NCBI RefSeq assembly: GCF_021462225.1
Contig: NC_061804.1
Coordinates: 7,362,740 to 7,426,739 of the forward strand
Length of the DNA stretch: 64,000 nt
Direction of reading: 5' to 3'
DNA from: Girardinichthys multiradiatus
Lineage: Eukaryota > Chordata > Actinopteri > Cyprinodontiformes > Goodeidae
Below the pieces are notes generated by a model that was not told the DNA's origin, searched no databases, and saw only the letters and a list, made by a program, of their open reading frames with translations. Shown here piece after piece: positions 10,540 through 21,263 of this stretch. Each line of letters starts with the position of its first letter. Positions within the stretch are counted from its first letter, which is position 1. The position numbers were made by a program, and so were the translations under genes.

Positions 10540-11640
10540 ATTAGAAGATCAGATGTGTGATAATCTTAACAAGTCCGTAATTGGTTCAATGAAAATACTA
10601 CTGTTAGAGCAATAATTAAAAAGTCCAAAACAACTGGAGCTGTGACAAACAAGATTGGAGGAAAAACCAAATGTATGTGCTCACCATAGACAAAGAGAAG
10701 GGTGGAATGAAGATAAATGGTTCTCTAAAGTACATTGTTGGAGAACTGCAGCAAAAAGTGTCAATTTGGTGGCCATTGTGTCTCCATGGCAACCATTAGA
10801 CTATCTATATACCAATCATTTTTTGGGGGTGAAATACCAGTAAAAGGCCCTTTCTGTCAAACCATCACAGTTAAGTTTCCTTAACTCTACTGCAGGGAGC
10901 CCCAATTCCAGTCCTGGTGAGCTACTATCCTGCAACTATTAGATGCATACTGTCTCCATCAAACCTGAATCAAATGAATGCCTTGTTACCAGGCCTCTGC
11001 AGAGCTGAATGACTGAATGCTGATGAAGGATTTCGGCCATTTGATTCATGTGTGTTGGACAAGGAATGTATCTAAAAGTTGCAGAGTAGTAGCTCTCTAG
11101 GACTGAACTTGGACACACCTGCTCTACTGGGACTTTCACTGGAACTGTGTAGTTTGTAGAGATGAGACTAAGGTTCAGCTTTTCAGCTGCGAAGAATCAG
11201 TTTGGGTCTGAGGATGAATATGTGAAAAAGCAACTCATGCCCAGTATTAAGCGTGGTGGAGGTGTAATGCGGTTGGCCTATTTTTCTTCCAAAGGCCCTA
11301 GTAACCTTATTAGAATGCATGTATACAAGGCAATACAAAAATATGGTGAACAAAACTGAAAATCAGTCATCACAGGGTGTTTCAGTGGGGTAATGATCCA
11401 GAACATACTGCTCAATCAACAAAGAAATGGCTCAGTAGACACAAAATCAGTGTTCTTTCATTACCATCTCAATCACCTGACCTAAATACTGTAAGACAAA
11501 TTGTAAACTTAGCTGAGGGTAAAATAAATGTCAAGAAATTGAAGGATTGGCTTTACTATTTTTTTTGTCTTTGTGAGATTATGCCTCTGCATGAATTTAT
11601 TTAATTCTTTTCACACAGCTTTACATGGGATACAGGTAAG
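10540..11640 (+). pseudogene. Old Tc1-like transposase carcass, interrupted by a hAT MITE
   Basis: Broken plus-strand frames read a linker-like segment, then CTCCATGGCAACCATTAGA, then after the insertion CRDETKVQLFS-like text (first catalytic Asp), a glycine-rich KRGGGVMRLAYFSSKG, FQWGNDPEHTAQSTKKWLS (second Asp degraded to WGN) and LPSQSPDLNTVRQIV, in which the catalytic Glu context is lost. The order is canonical Tc1. Many stops and indels show great age. The DNA between 10885 and 11129 is foreign (next entry): the carcass reads TTTCTGTCAAACCATCAC before it and TGGGACTTTCACTGG after it. Outer limits are approximate. Confidence 0.75.
10893..11121. mobile_element. hAT-type MITE with perfect 8-bp target duplication
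   Basis: This 229-bp insertion is flanked by CTCTACTG at 10885-10892 and 11122-11129. Its ends pair as imperfect inverted repeats of about 65 bp: CAGGGAGCCCCAATTCCAG at the left, and the reverse complement of the right end reading CAGGTGTGTCCAAGTTCAG. Both continue with a GAGCTACTA.YCTGCAACT.TTAGAT block. CAGGG termini and 8-bp duplications are diagnostic of the hAT superfamily. It has no coding capacity, so it depended on a transposase supplied elsewhere. A related fragment occurs at 48302. Confidence 0.9.
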
Positions 11641-12590
11641 CATGTTCGTAATATTATGACTTTTGAAGATGGATGATTTTCAACCAACAGGGATGTTGGT
11701 GTGTGTGTGTAAGAAAAAGGTGTGGGAGCAAGACAGCAGAAACAGAAATGATTTATCTTAAAATAGAAAACAGGTCGTTAGATACACAACACAGTCTGAA
11801 AGTCAGACATTACTTCTGACCTGCCATGAAAAAAAAAAAAAAAAACACTCATCCTTCCCGCTTTAGCTGCCAGCTCAGGGTGAATCACGCACATCTCACC
11901 CTGAAAGGCTTCAGATGCCCTCTGAGTGCCACAATGTGTTCATTTCCCTTCCTGCAAATGGCCTGCACATACTTGCACCCTTGACTCAGTCCTGTCAAAA
12001 CCAGCTGAGTGTGTGTGTGCGTGTGTGTGTGTGTGTAGCTGCTGTGTGCATTTCTGGATATGGCAACACAACCTGCTGGAAATCTGTGTGAAAGGACATA
12101 ACAGAAAAAAATTATCTCACCGCACAAATGTTACATCTCATTAATATTTCACTCACTCGTGTCTCGCCACGGACGTCTCACACAGACTGGGTCTCTTTTA
12201 TTCACTTCACAATTTACTAGACTTATAACCATCCATCTTGTGTTATGGACTGTCTGCTAAGATCATTTCCATCAATAAATAAAACGTTTACCCCAAAATG
12301 ATCTTTTTATAAGGAAAAAGAAAATATACTAATCAAGCATGTCAATAAATAACTAATCAAAAGAAACGATTGAACCTGAATACCAGTTTTTGTCACTTTA
12401 TATACACAAAGAAATCCTTTGACCACTACCAAAGACTTTTAATTCCTTTTTTAACCATATCTTGCACTTTTTTTCCATGCATTGAATCTTAAATCCTTTT
12501 GAGGTTTCGCCATTGTTGGGACCCACAGCCATGGATACAACATTAAACTCTGGTACGGACCTTTCTGGAACTTTCAAAATAAAATGCATT
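11641..12590. other. Unassigned DNA with simple repeats
   Basis: It contains a 17-A run (11829-11845) and a short TG run near 11700. A 63-codon minus-strand frame (12398-12589) faces away from the promoter-like block at 12597-12646. It has no recognised family, so I do not call it as a gene. Confidence 0.4.
12009..12037 (+). repeat. (TG)n microsatellite
   Basis: Fourteen TG-type units with one CG interruption. Confidence 0.9.
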
Positions 12591-12596
12591 AACCTT

Positions 12597-12646
12597 CTTC
12601 CGGCACAGCCAGGAAACGGGATAACTGCGGACTTCCTGTGACGTCA
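12597..12646. promoter_or_regulatory. Promoter-like cluster: ETS sites abutting a CRE
   Basis: CTTCCGGC (12597-12604) and ACTTCCTG (12631-12638) are ETS-family sites. The second directly abuts a perfect palindromic cAMP-response element, TGACGTCA (12639-12646). Clusters like this are typical of TATA-less, often bidirectional, housekeeping promoters. Open frames point away on both sides (plus from 12819, minus from 12589). Site presence is direct; promoter function is inferred. Confidence 0.4.
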
Positions 12647-12818
12647 CTACCCAAATTAAATTCACAGCTGTTGCTACATCCGCTCTCTTTCCACACGGCC
12701 TCTAGTGGGACCGGTCAGGAGAGGCCCAGCGCGGGAATGTCTCTTTGCTGGCAAAAAGACATAAACGCTTCAAACTGGATCCATAGTGTCATAAGATGAT
12801 CATATGCACAAGTTAAGT

Positions 12819-13067
12819 ATGAGTGAAGCACTGTTTGTGTACCCGGTGATTTCATACATAAAGAGGGGAAATGAAGGTATAAGCATTGCTTACTTTCTCT
12901 CCGAGGCCTGCCGAAACTGTGTCGCAGAGAAATTCCCAGTAGAGAAGCTGTTTCTACAAGCCGAGTCTGAAGGAAGGACAACGCCCCGCATCGCCATAGT
13001 TACGGCAATGAACAGCTGGTTGACGGACAGAACGAGCTGTCTTTCAAGCCACAGCTCCGGAGGTCAG
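12819..13067 (+). CDS. Candidate first coding exon, product unrecognised
   Basis: An ATG at 12819 (an in-frame ATG also lies at 12804) opens 83 codons beginning MSEALFVYPVISYIKRG and including YFLSEACRNCVAEKFPVEKL. The exon could end at CAG|GTTAGC (13067/13068) in phase 0, and the frame continues only nine more codons to TGA. The start has A at -3. It lies 170 bp downstream of the ETS/CRE cluster. The local base composition is richer in G/C than the flanks. I recognise no domain, and I found no second exon in the window. It could be a chance frame or part of an uncharacterised repeat. Confidence 0.3.
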
Positions 13068-14544
13068 GTTAGCTTAAAGCTAACCACTTGTTGACTGTGG
13101 ACATTTCTTCAAACTTTGACCCTTGGACAACATTTCCTCACCATGGTCAGAAGTTAGATTTGGGCAGAGAAATAATATAAAGATTTAGATTGAAATGATC
13201 TAAACATTTTTCATTCTATGAAGTTTGGTTTTGTTTGTGTGAAACTCGGCTATCTTAGTTTTAGCAGGCTATCTGCAGCACACGTGCCCTGTTTGTGTTT
13301 TTAAAGTTCAGTCAAACTTTACTTGAAGGGTGATTTTAAACACAGAAGATTGCTCATAACGCGCCGTCCGTGCTTATGCATTTTAACCTTTTTATTAACG
13401 GTATTTTAAAGGTATGTGTTTGTTTCTGGTGCTAAGCTATCCGCTTCTTTTGTTAGCTCACTGCTAACCAGTAAGAACACGTGCTTTCTACTAGAGAGTA
13501 TTTAACAGAAAGGTTGTTAGTTTTCAAGATAGTGAATAATAGTCCCTAAACAATACTTTACTAAATTTGATAACTAAATAAACACCATTAAGCCCCATTT
13601 CTCCAGAAAGATATGGCTCTTTTCCAAATATTCCCTTCATATTTCTTTAAATATTATTTTAATAAATAAAGGTCAACTAATTAGATACCGTTGAGAAATT
13701 ATTCATCCAGAAGGTTGATTTTATTCAGCAGATCATTCTTTAAAACATTATTTTATTCAAATAATATTTTATCTGATCTTGCATTGTGAAGGGTGGTCTA
13801 AAGGTATGCTGATTATTTCCTAAGTTAGTTCCAAGACTAACTTAACTTCACTTCCAGATTCTTCAAGATAATCATTGGTTCTCAAACATGAACATTGCAT
13901 GGTAATGTTGCATCACTCTTTTTGGTCATGATTTCTAATCATCTTTAATCAACTTGTTTATATTGTACATAGCCCATTAGTCTTCCCTATTCTTTAATTC
14001 TGCTTGGTAGTTTAGTTGGATTGTTTTAACATAGTAAAGAGTTTGTTGATTGAAATATGTTTGACTTTGAGTTGACTTATTTTTGTTAATAAATTCTTGT
14101 ATTTTAAGAAATTGTGTGAATTCATTCCATGTGTGCAGAGTTTATGCTGTTCAATAATGTCAGAGCTCGTCTCACACCTTTCTATTCTGTCCTAATACCA
14201 TCACCTTACTGGGCTGGTATTCACAGGACAACCCTTAACAGACCGAAATATTATTTGACAAAATATTAAAATATTAATATTAAAATTTTCAGATTAATAA
14301 TCACAACACCATCACATAACAGCAAGAAAATGACGTACATTCATGCATGTACAGGAAGAACATGCAAACTTGGCAAGAAAAAACCAAAAGAGCAAAGCAT
14401 TCAAACACGTGACTGTAATCTTGTACATTTGGGACAACAGTCCCAACTAATGGGTCACATGTGGAGATGGTCTCTAAAAGAAACAGTTGGGTCTTGTCAA
14501 TATAGATATTTGCAATGTGTTTAAATCTAGTTAAATTCTAATTC
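13068..14544. other. Unassigned A/T-rich DNA, possibly an unclassified repeat
   Basis: No coding sequence is supported. The part at about 13560-14290 carries an AATAAA-like word (GTTAATAAATTCTTG near 14087) and reads like a high-copy retroelement 3' region, but I cannot name a family. Near 14330 CATGCATGTACAGG and GAACATGCAAAC faintly resemble the SINE-like repeat. Confidence 0.3.
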
Positions 14545-15235
14545 AAAATACTTTATTCATGCCAAAGGAAATTAAATGTTGTAGCTCATTCTGTTGGTTT
14601 CTTCAAAGAGCCGTTGTAGATGCTGATGGCTGTGGGCAGGAAGGATCTCCTGTAGCGGTCTGTCTTACAGCAGCTCTGAAGAAGCCTCTGACTGAAGACA
14701 CTGTTGTTGTACAACAGTCTCATGAAGAGGATCCTCAGGGTTCTTCATAATGTTGCTCATTTTATGAAGAATGCTTTGCACAATGATCTCCAGATGTTCC
14801 AGAGGAGTCCCCAAAACAGAGCCAGCAGAGACCACATTCTCCACAACACACTTATAGAAGATAGGCAGCATCTTGCTGCAAACACCAAAGGATCTAAGCT
14901 TCCTCAATAAGTACAATCTGCTCTGTCCCTTCTTGTAGACGGCTTCACAGTTGCATCTCCACTCCAGTCAGTTGTCCAGGTGAACACTGAGGTATTTATA
15001 CTCCTCCACCACTTCTTCTCCCATGGTGGAAATAGTGTTTGAAATATTCTTGTTTCTCTTAAAATCTACAATCATCTCCTTTGTTTTATTCACATTCAAG
15101 ATGAGATGATGCCACAAAATGGTCCACCAGCTCCCTGTACTCAGCTTCTTGTCCATCTCTATTAATTTTAACAATTTTACAAGTTTTTGGCACCATTCAG
15201 AAAACATGTACACGTTACATGTAAACATGAAAGTG
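14545..15235 (-). pseudogene. Non-LTR retrotransposon reverse transcriptase 3' end, decayed (Rex1/Babar-like)
   Basis: On the minus strand broken frames read LNVNKTKEMIVDF, VVEEYKYLSVHLDN and then LLRKLRSFGVCSKML. This is the typical order of the thumb/connection region after the catalytic FADD motif of LINE reverse transcriptases, followed by a C-terminal tail that includes NPEDPLHETV. The last ~30 bp carry an AATAAAGTATTTTG terminus. Stops and frameshifts separate the segments and the catalytic core is absent. A second fossil of the same kind lies in plus orientation at 52650-53345. The clade name is a judgement from motif style. Confidence 0.65.
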
Positions 15236-16980
15236 TATCAGGTAACATTTTACACAGGCATATTTCTGTCTAGAAAAGTCAATATTTCTTGCATTATTGT
15301 GGTGTTGCATATAAGTCACAGAATGTTTAACAAAAATTCTTAACATTTTTAACAAAAGCTTTTCAGAGTAAAAAACAATTATAATTGCATATCTATCTCA
15401 GGCACTAAGTATTACAATTGCATTAAATGTTCATTCTCATTATTATCAAAGACCATCAAATCCCACCTTCAGCACATTTGAACAAAAAGATGCAAACGCA
15501 GAGAGGAAAAGTAACTCAGCTCCAGCAGAAACGCAGTCTACCATCATACTCCTGCACATACAACCACAGATAAACTCAAACAGACAGAAAAGCAGCAAGG
15601 TGTTTATTGATTTAGGCATGAACATTGATCACATACACAATTAATTGTTCTTTGAGGCGTTGCAGCTCCGATCGTCATCCAACTTCAAGTAGAGATCAAT
15701 AGTGGAATGACAAGCAGGTGGAGGGTAAAATGGGCCAAAAAGGGATTTAAAGATTTTTTTTCCTACATAAAGGGGGCAAAAGATCTGAGGCTTAAAAAAT
15801 ATTATACACAATTATTTACATTTGGAAAATGGTTGTGGGAACCTGCATTATAGGAATGAAAATGATTCGTTATGTCAATTTTCCTCCATAAAAGTACATC
15901 TGGGATACAACATGCTTGAGGACATACGAAGCTTTGTTGGATAATTTCAGTGAAGACAACATTTACTGCTTTTCCTACACATTTCTATGTCAATATTTTA
16001 AATGTATTTTTTGTCCATTTTTAAAGTTTAAATATTCAAATTAGAGTAAATGTATGGCACGTACTTTCACAGTATTCAACCTGCAAAGCAAGCAGTGTAT
16101 GGAAGACTGATGTTCACAGATGTTCACTATCTAATCTGCCTGAGCTCAATGTATTTTGCCAAGATAAAAGGGGCCACTTTTTTTAGTTTCTAGATGTGCA
16201 AAGTCTTGCAACTTTACTACTATGAAAGTTGCTGCTATTAACTCACTCAGGGAGGGTGAATATGAAGGCACACTTTTCTTTTTACTGATTTTTATTTCTA
16301 GATAGGTACATGACCCTCTGTGACCCTGTCAACCCTGCAAGGCTGAAGCTGGTGAATAAAATGGATGGATGGCTGTTCCTTTCTCGTAACAATTATGCAC
16401 CACTTTGTCTTGATCTATGACACAAAATTCCCACTGAAATACTTGGAAATTCATGGCGGTAAAGGTAAAATGTTCAAGGGGTATACACACACTGTACTTT
16501 CTTCTATTGACTAAAAGTAAAAAGCCATCAAGATGTCAGACTATAAAAATAAGTCAAAAACAGTATAGTTGAATTCCACAGGATGAAAATACCAATTCTG
16601 CCAACTTAACTTGATATCTGCCTGCTTGGCTTTTGATTTAATATGAGCCGTTTTGAGTGTTGGGCAGGTGAGAAATGAAAATACATAAAAAAGCAAATGA
16701 AAAGAAAACCTCATACAGCATGAGACCTAAAAGAGTAGGGCCTCCAGGGCAGTAGATATTGGTGTAGTGCAGAGGTTGAGAAGACAGGCTTATTGAGTGT
16801 AATTCAGATATGGCCAGAAGTCAGAATTCAGATCTATTCCAGAAACACCTCTGAGCTGTAAGCACAGTGGCTGATGGCAAAGTCAAACATCTTAGGCTGA
16901 TGCTTGTTTTCAGCTCTTGACTTGAATGGTTGTGTGCTTAGTGATCCAGAGGGAAAAGAGAAATCAGGAGACCGAAACAC
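15236..16980. other. Unassigned A/T-rich intergenic DNA
   Basis: No gene is supported. At 16318-16372 the words GTGACCCTGTCAACCCTGCA and AAAATGGATGGATGG resemble the tail of a fish retroposon, too short to classify. Confidence 0.45.
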
Positions 16981-17700
16981 AAACATTGCAGATAGACAGA
17001 GAGAGAGAAAAGTAGGAACCTCAAACTCCCCATCTCTGCAAAGCGAGCAAAAACCAAACGAAATCTCCGATGACTTTCTGTGAAATTCAAATTCTACCCC
17101 CAGCCGATCCCACCAGGGACGGAGTGATGGAGAGGAGGCAGGTTGGATTATTGGACAAGGGGGGATGATTATAGGAAAACAGGGCTGCATTGATCTGGAT
17201 GATGAGTGACGCCGAGCTTCTGTCAGCTGGCACAGACTCGGCACGAGACAGAACTGAAACATACAACCCATATATGAAACGAAAGAGAAATTTAGAGAGT
17301 CGGACAGAGATGAGACTGAAAGAGGACAGAGGAGGAAGAAGATATGACCGAGAATGACGGTACGTTGGAGGATTTCAGATGAAGACAGCGATGCGAGAGG
17401 GCAATGTCATAATCATCTTTTTGAATTATTTCCCTTTCACAACAAATCTCTCTCCTCTTTTCCCCTCTCTGCCCTCCACCCCATATGTTACCCCCCACTC
17501 CATCTCCATCCCTCTCTCTCCAACAGGCTTCCAGCTTCAGAGGCAAAGCTCCATCTGATCAATAATGGATGCTGCTGTCTCCTACACTGCTGGAGAAGGC
17601 CGGTACATTAGGTAATGCAGGGGCTACATTTAACTGGATGGGCTTGTTAATGCATCCCGCTGGGGAAACACCCTCCCAACGCCACCACCACCCCTCTTTT
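16981..17700. other. Purine/pyrimidine-biased non-repeat block, possible regulatory DNA
   Basis: The segment alternates purine-rich (GACAGAGAGAGAGAAAAGTAG) and pyrimidine-rich (17445-17520, CCTCTCTGCCCTCCACCCC-like) strands. It includes GATCAATAATGG and TTAATGCATCC words. Open frames on both strands (17292-17546, 17559-17898) follow from this strand asymmetry. Nothing proves function. Confidence 0.25.
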
Positions 17701-18099
17701 CCCCTATTCCAACACACACATACACACGCTTCATCCATCCACTCATCACGCCTGCTCTTCACTGCCATGCAATGCAACTTTTTATTCAGAGGAGGGGCTG
17801 GAGGAGTAGCTGTAGACCACAGATGGTCAAGTTTAGTTGAGCAACGCATGTACACGACAGGTGGGGTGAATTGGCACACTGAGACCAAACATGTATAACA
17901 TTCTGTAAGAAAATTGTTTATGTTTAAATGATGGATAGGACACTAAAGTATTAGTAAAAAAAAGTCTAATTTTAGCCCCTTCTTTGTTGCCCTTGTGTCG
18001 TATCTTGACTTATTATAACCATCTATGACCCATCATCAGCATTCTAGCAGAAGGAAGAACGTTCTAGTCCAGGATGTTATGATACACTGAATTGTACCT

Positions 18100-18215
18100 T
18101 TCCACTGCTGCAGCACTTGGTGGCATGCTAAGGAGGTGACCTAATCATTTGAATCAGGTATGCTGAAGCAGAGTCAAACATGCTGGACAATGGGACTTGA
18201 GAAACCAGGATTAAG
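18100..18215 (+). repeat. hAT-type element fragment
   Basis: ATTTGAATCAGGTATGCTGA, AACATGCTGGACA and GAGAAACCAGGATTAAGAAT match in order the right half of hAT miniature elements of the type at 10893-11121 and 48302. The left half is not clear, so boundaries are approximate. Confidence 0.4.
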
Positions 18216-18549
18216 AATGGTTTAGTTGTTCACTTTATACTTCTTCTATTTCCAAATCATCACACCAACAGCTGTCACATTCTCATCAAGCTTCTTGTCC
18301 ATGTTCTTGGAGTAATCTACTACCTGACATCCTTTGATATCTCTTTGATCATCATGATGGAGGATAATAATTTGAGTCTATGGATAAGTTTTCTCATATA
18401 TACCTAACTAGTTGAGGGGAACCCATAGCCATGGCCTATGGGTCATTTGCAACCCTTGGAATAACTGTATGACCCTGATCAAAATGAGAGAGCGCTACAA
18501 ACTTGTCCCACCACCACAGATAATTGATTTAGAAAATGTTATTTGGAAC

Positions 18550-18795
18550 AAAGTGGTGGCTTAGTGGTTAGAACAGGGGGTTTGTGTTCCAAAGGGGACA
18601 CAAAGGGCCAGGTTCATATCCCACAGATTGCCACTCTGGGTCCCTGAGCTAGACCCTTAGCCCCAGAATGCTTCCCGGGTGCTGCACAATGGCAGCCCAC
18701 TGCTCCCTGTAAGGGATGGGTTAAATGCAGAGGACAAATTTCGTTGTAATGTACATGTGCAATGACCAATGAAGATAATTATGATTATTAAAAAG
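18550..18795 (+). repeat. tRNA-derived SINE
   Basis: A tRNA-like A box (TGGCTTAGTGGTTAG, 18557-18571) and a B box (GGTTCATATCC, 18611-18621) have RNA polymerase III promoter spacing. A body with CTTCCCGGGTGCTGCACAATG and GGGTTAAATGCAGAGGAC follows, and a tail AATTTCGTTGTAATGTACATG. The layout matches common teleost tRNA-SINEs. It is diverged and shows no clear target duplication. Confidence 0.75.
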
Positions 18796-18799
18796 CATG

Positions 18800-21063
18800 C
18801 TGAAGAATGAAACCAGTGTTTCTGTTTGAATTTCTGGGTCACCTGACTTCATAACAAGTTGTAAGGTCAGACAGTAGATAACTAGACTAATTGTAAATGG
18901 AGGGCTGACACCAAAGCTGAACATTCAGTGTGATTTTTTGGGCTGTATTGAACAAGATGCTGAAGAAGTGACTTTCTTAGATTCTGAGGCATTTTCTTTC
19001 AGTCAGACGGGTTTTTGAAGTTCAGGAATATGATGAAGTGTTTCTGCTACAAGGGCTTCAGCCGTTTCTGTTTGAGCCAGAACATGACCCTGATGATCTA
19101 CTGAGCCATGATGGATGGCAACATAGATGCAGAGACTAAAACAAATGGTGATGGGGATACTGACCATCTTCAGGAAAACCTATTTATATTCCATATTGAT
19201 GTTTTTTATTTGATTGATTCTCAACATGTTTGCCACTCATAAACTCTACATTCTACTGCTTTCACCTCATTTATGTGACACGTCATCACAGCAGCCGCAC
19301 AGATGACATACAAATCTAAAGTTGTGTAAATCAAACATTCTACAAAACGCACAGAGCTTCATTAATGACAGTGGTGGCAGATGGCTGCAGGTCAGGACAG
19401 GATAGGGGTTGGATTTGAAAATAACATCTTCCCATTCTGGTCTGCCTTGAACATTTTCATTACATGCCTATCTCATTTTTTATCAAAAACAAAACTTTGT
19501 AACCAATTTGTTTGGGGAAAAATCATTTTCAAAAGCTTAAATAACCTGGTTCTATACATGTGCACACAAAACACCATTCAGTGTTCTTTAGTAGGAGTAT
19601 TCCACATTTTCACTTGGCTCACAGAGGATATCGGTATTGCCAGTGTCTTCTGTGAGCTCTTTGAACGTGCAGTAATTGTTTAGTTGATTAGCGCGTTTAG
19701 TGCATTTGGCCTGGTGCATTTTGATTTCTTGCATGCTTTTCCCATCCTGCACTTATTGGGGGATGCTGAAATGTAGGCAAGTAAATAAGGTGCTTTTGTT
19801 TGGTGGACAGAGGCATGGCACAAAGGAGTAAGCCTAAATAACAAACCAAAGTTTCTGAAGGAGCCCAAAAACCCACAAGAATCGATACATTCATGTCAGT
19901 TTACAGAAGAACACGCAGAAAGTTTCTCATAATAGGCCTATTTGTCAACTGAGCCTTTGCGGTTAATAAAACAGTAAACCAGCGGGTAAGATTTTAATGG
20001 ACAACATCACTATAATGTGAAAGCTATGAAGGTAATCAAAGCAGCAATATATGCTGCAACAGCACTGGGATGGTAGAGAGCAAATATGTTTTAAAAATAA
20101 AATGGTATCATTTGTTTATGGAAAAGATTCCAGATAAAGACTAAAGTTTACACACCAACGTTTGCTGCAACAGAGGCAAGATGAAATAATGAAATTATGC
20201 TTTACATCAAGACAAAAGATGTATCAGGGAAGATTATTATATGAACCTACATATCAGGAACCTACCATACTGTTTGCAAAGTCATTCTTTTTAAAAGCTT
20301 TTTAACATAAAGTTGACTGATTTTAAGAGGTTGTCTAAACTTCTAAAAAATGTTCAGAATTCTGATAGAATGATGTTTAACGCTTTAATAACCTAAGCCA
20401 TGTCTCTGAAATCTGGAACCACCAGTTCTTCAGATGAACTTGAGCTAAAGTGCCCTTAAATAATTCTATATATTAAACAAATCCAGCTTTTGGGTCTAGA
20501 TTCATTTCACATTTAAATCTATTCTAGTGCTGATTTATTATACCTGAGGTCTTAGAGCTGCTTCACATCTCCTTGTCCCTTTCCTCTATGTGAGAGGCCC
20601 CTGTTGGCCCCTCTCAGCCGTGTGTAACCCCCAGATGAAAACCGTGATTGGTCCTCTGTGGGAATTTTAAAGGACCTTCAATTAGTCGTCCAGGGAAGTG
20701 TCTGTTCCTCCCCACTTTGAATGCAGGTCTCAGCTGGGGTCCTGAACCTGAGCTCCATTCGACTTTCTCTAAAGGAGAGGAAGAGAAAGGACAGGCAAAA
20801 AAAAATGACGGTAGTGGATTTTTCAACAATTAATTGTGTGTTAAGGTATTAAACATTTAAAAAACATTTAGAAATGCTTGTGTAAGCCAGTAAAATTAAA
20901 CCACTGGTTTTGATCAAAGGTTTGTGCTGTGGTTTTAAAACACGGAGACTCTTAGACATCTGGAGCTTCAAGTTTAAGTTCTTTAACATTTAACATTTAA
21001 AATGCTAACTGAGACCCATTGAGTCTAAGATGGAGCTCTTGGAGTTTTTTACAGCTCCTCTGT
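18800..21063. other. Unassigned intergenic DNA
   Basis: The plus-strand frame at 19381-19683 (100 codons) has no family resemblance or splice context. The block at 20590-20790 is less A/T-rich and repeat-free, and could be conserved non-coding DNA. Confidence 0.45.
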
Positions 21064-21263
21064 GCATTGCACAGTCCAACTTTTGGCTGAATTAGCCAGA
21101 ACATCAACTAACGGTAAGATTGGCTGGTGTCTTAAACAACCAGTTGTGAAACATCTCTCTGTAGAATGATAGTGTACAAAAATGTAAAAACTTATAACCC
21201 TTCCAAGGTTGATGGGCAGCAACAATTGCCTTTTCAAGGTCATTACTGTTGACTTTCCACATA

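Noticed and set aside
17559..17898. Complementary 109-codon frames
   Set aside because: Perfectly antisense pair in a strand-biased composition region; no family resemblance.
19381..19683. 100-codon plus-strand frame
   Set aside because: No conserved motif, no splice signals at its borders and A/T-rich codon content typical of chance frames.
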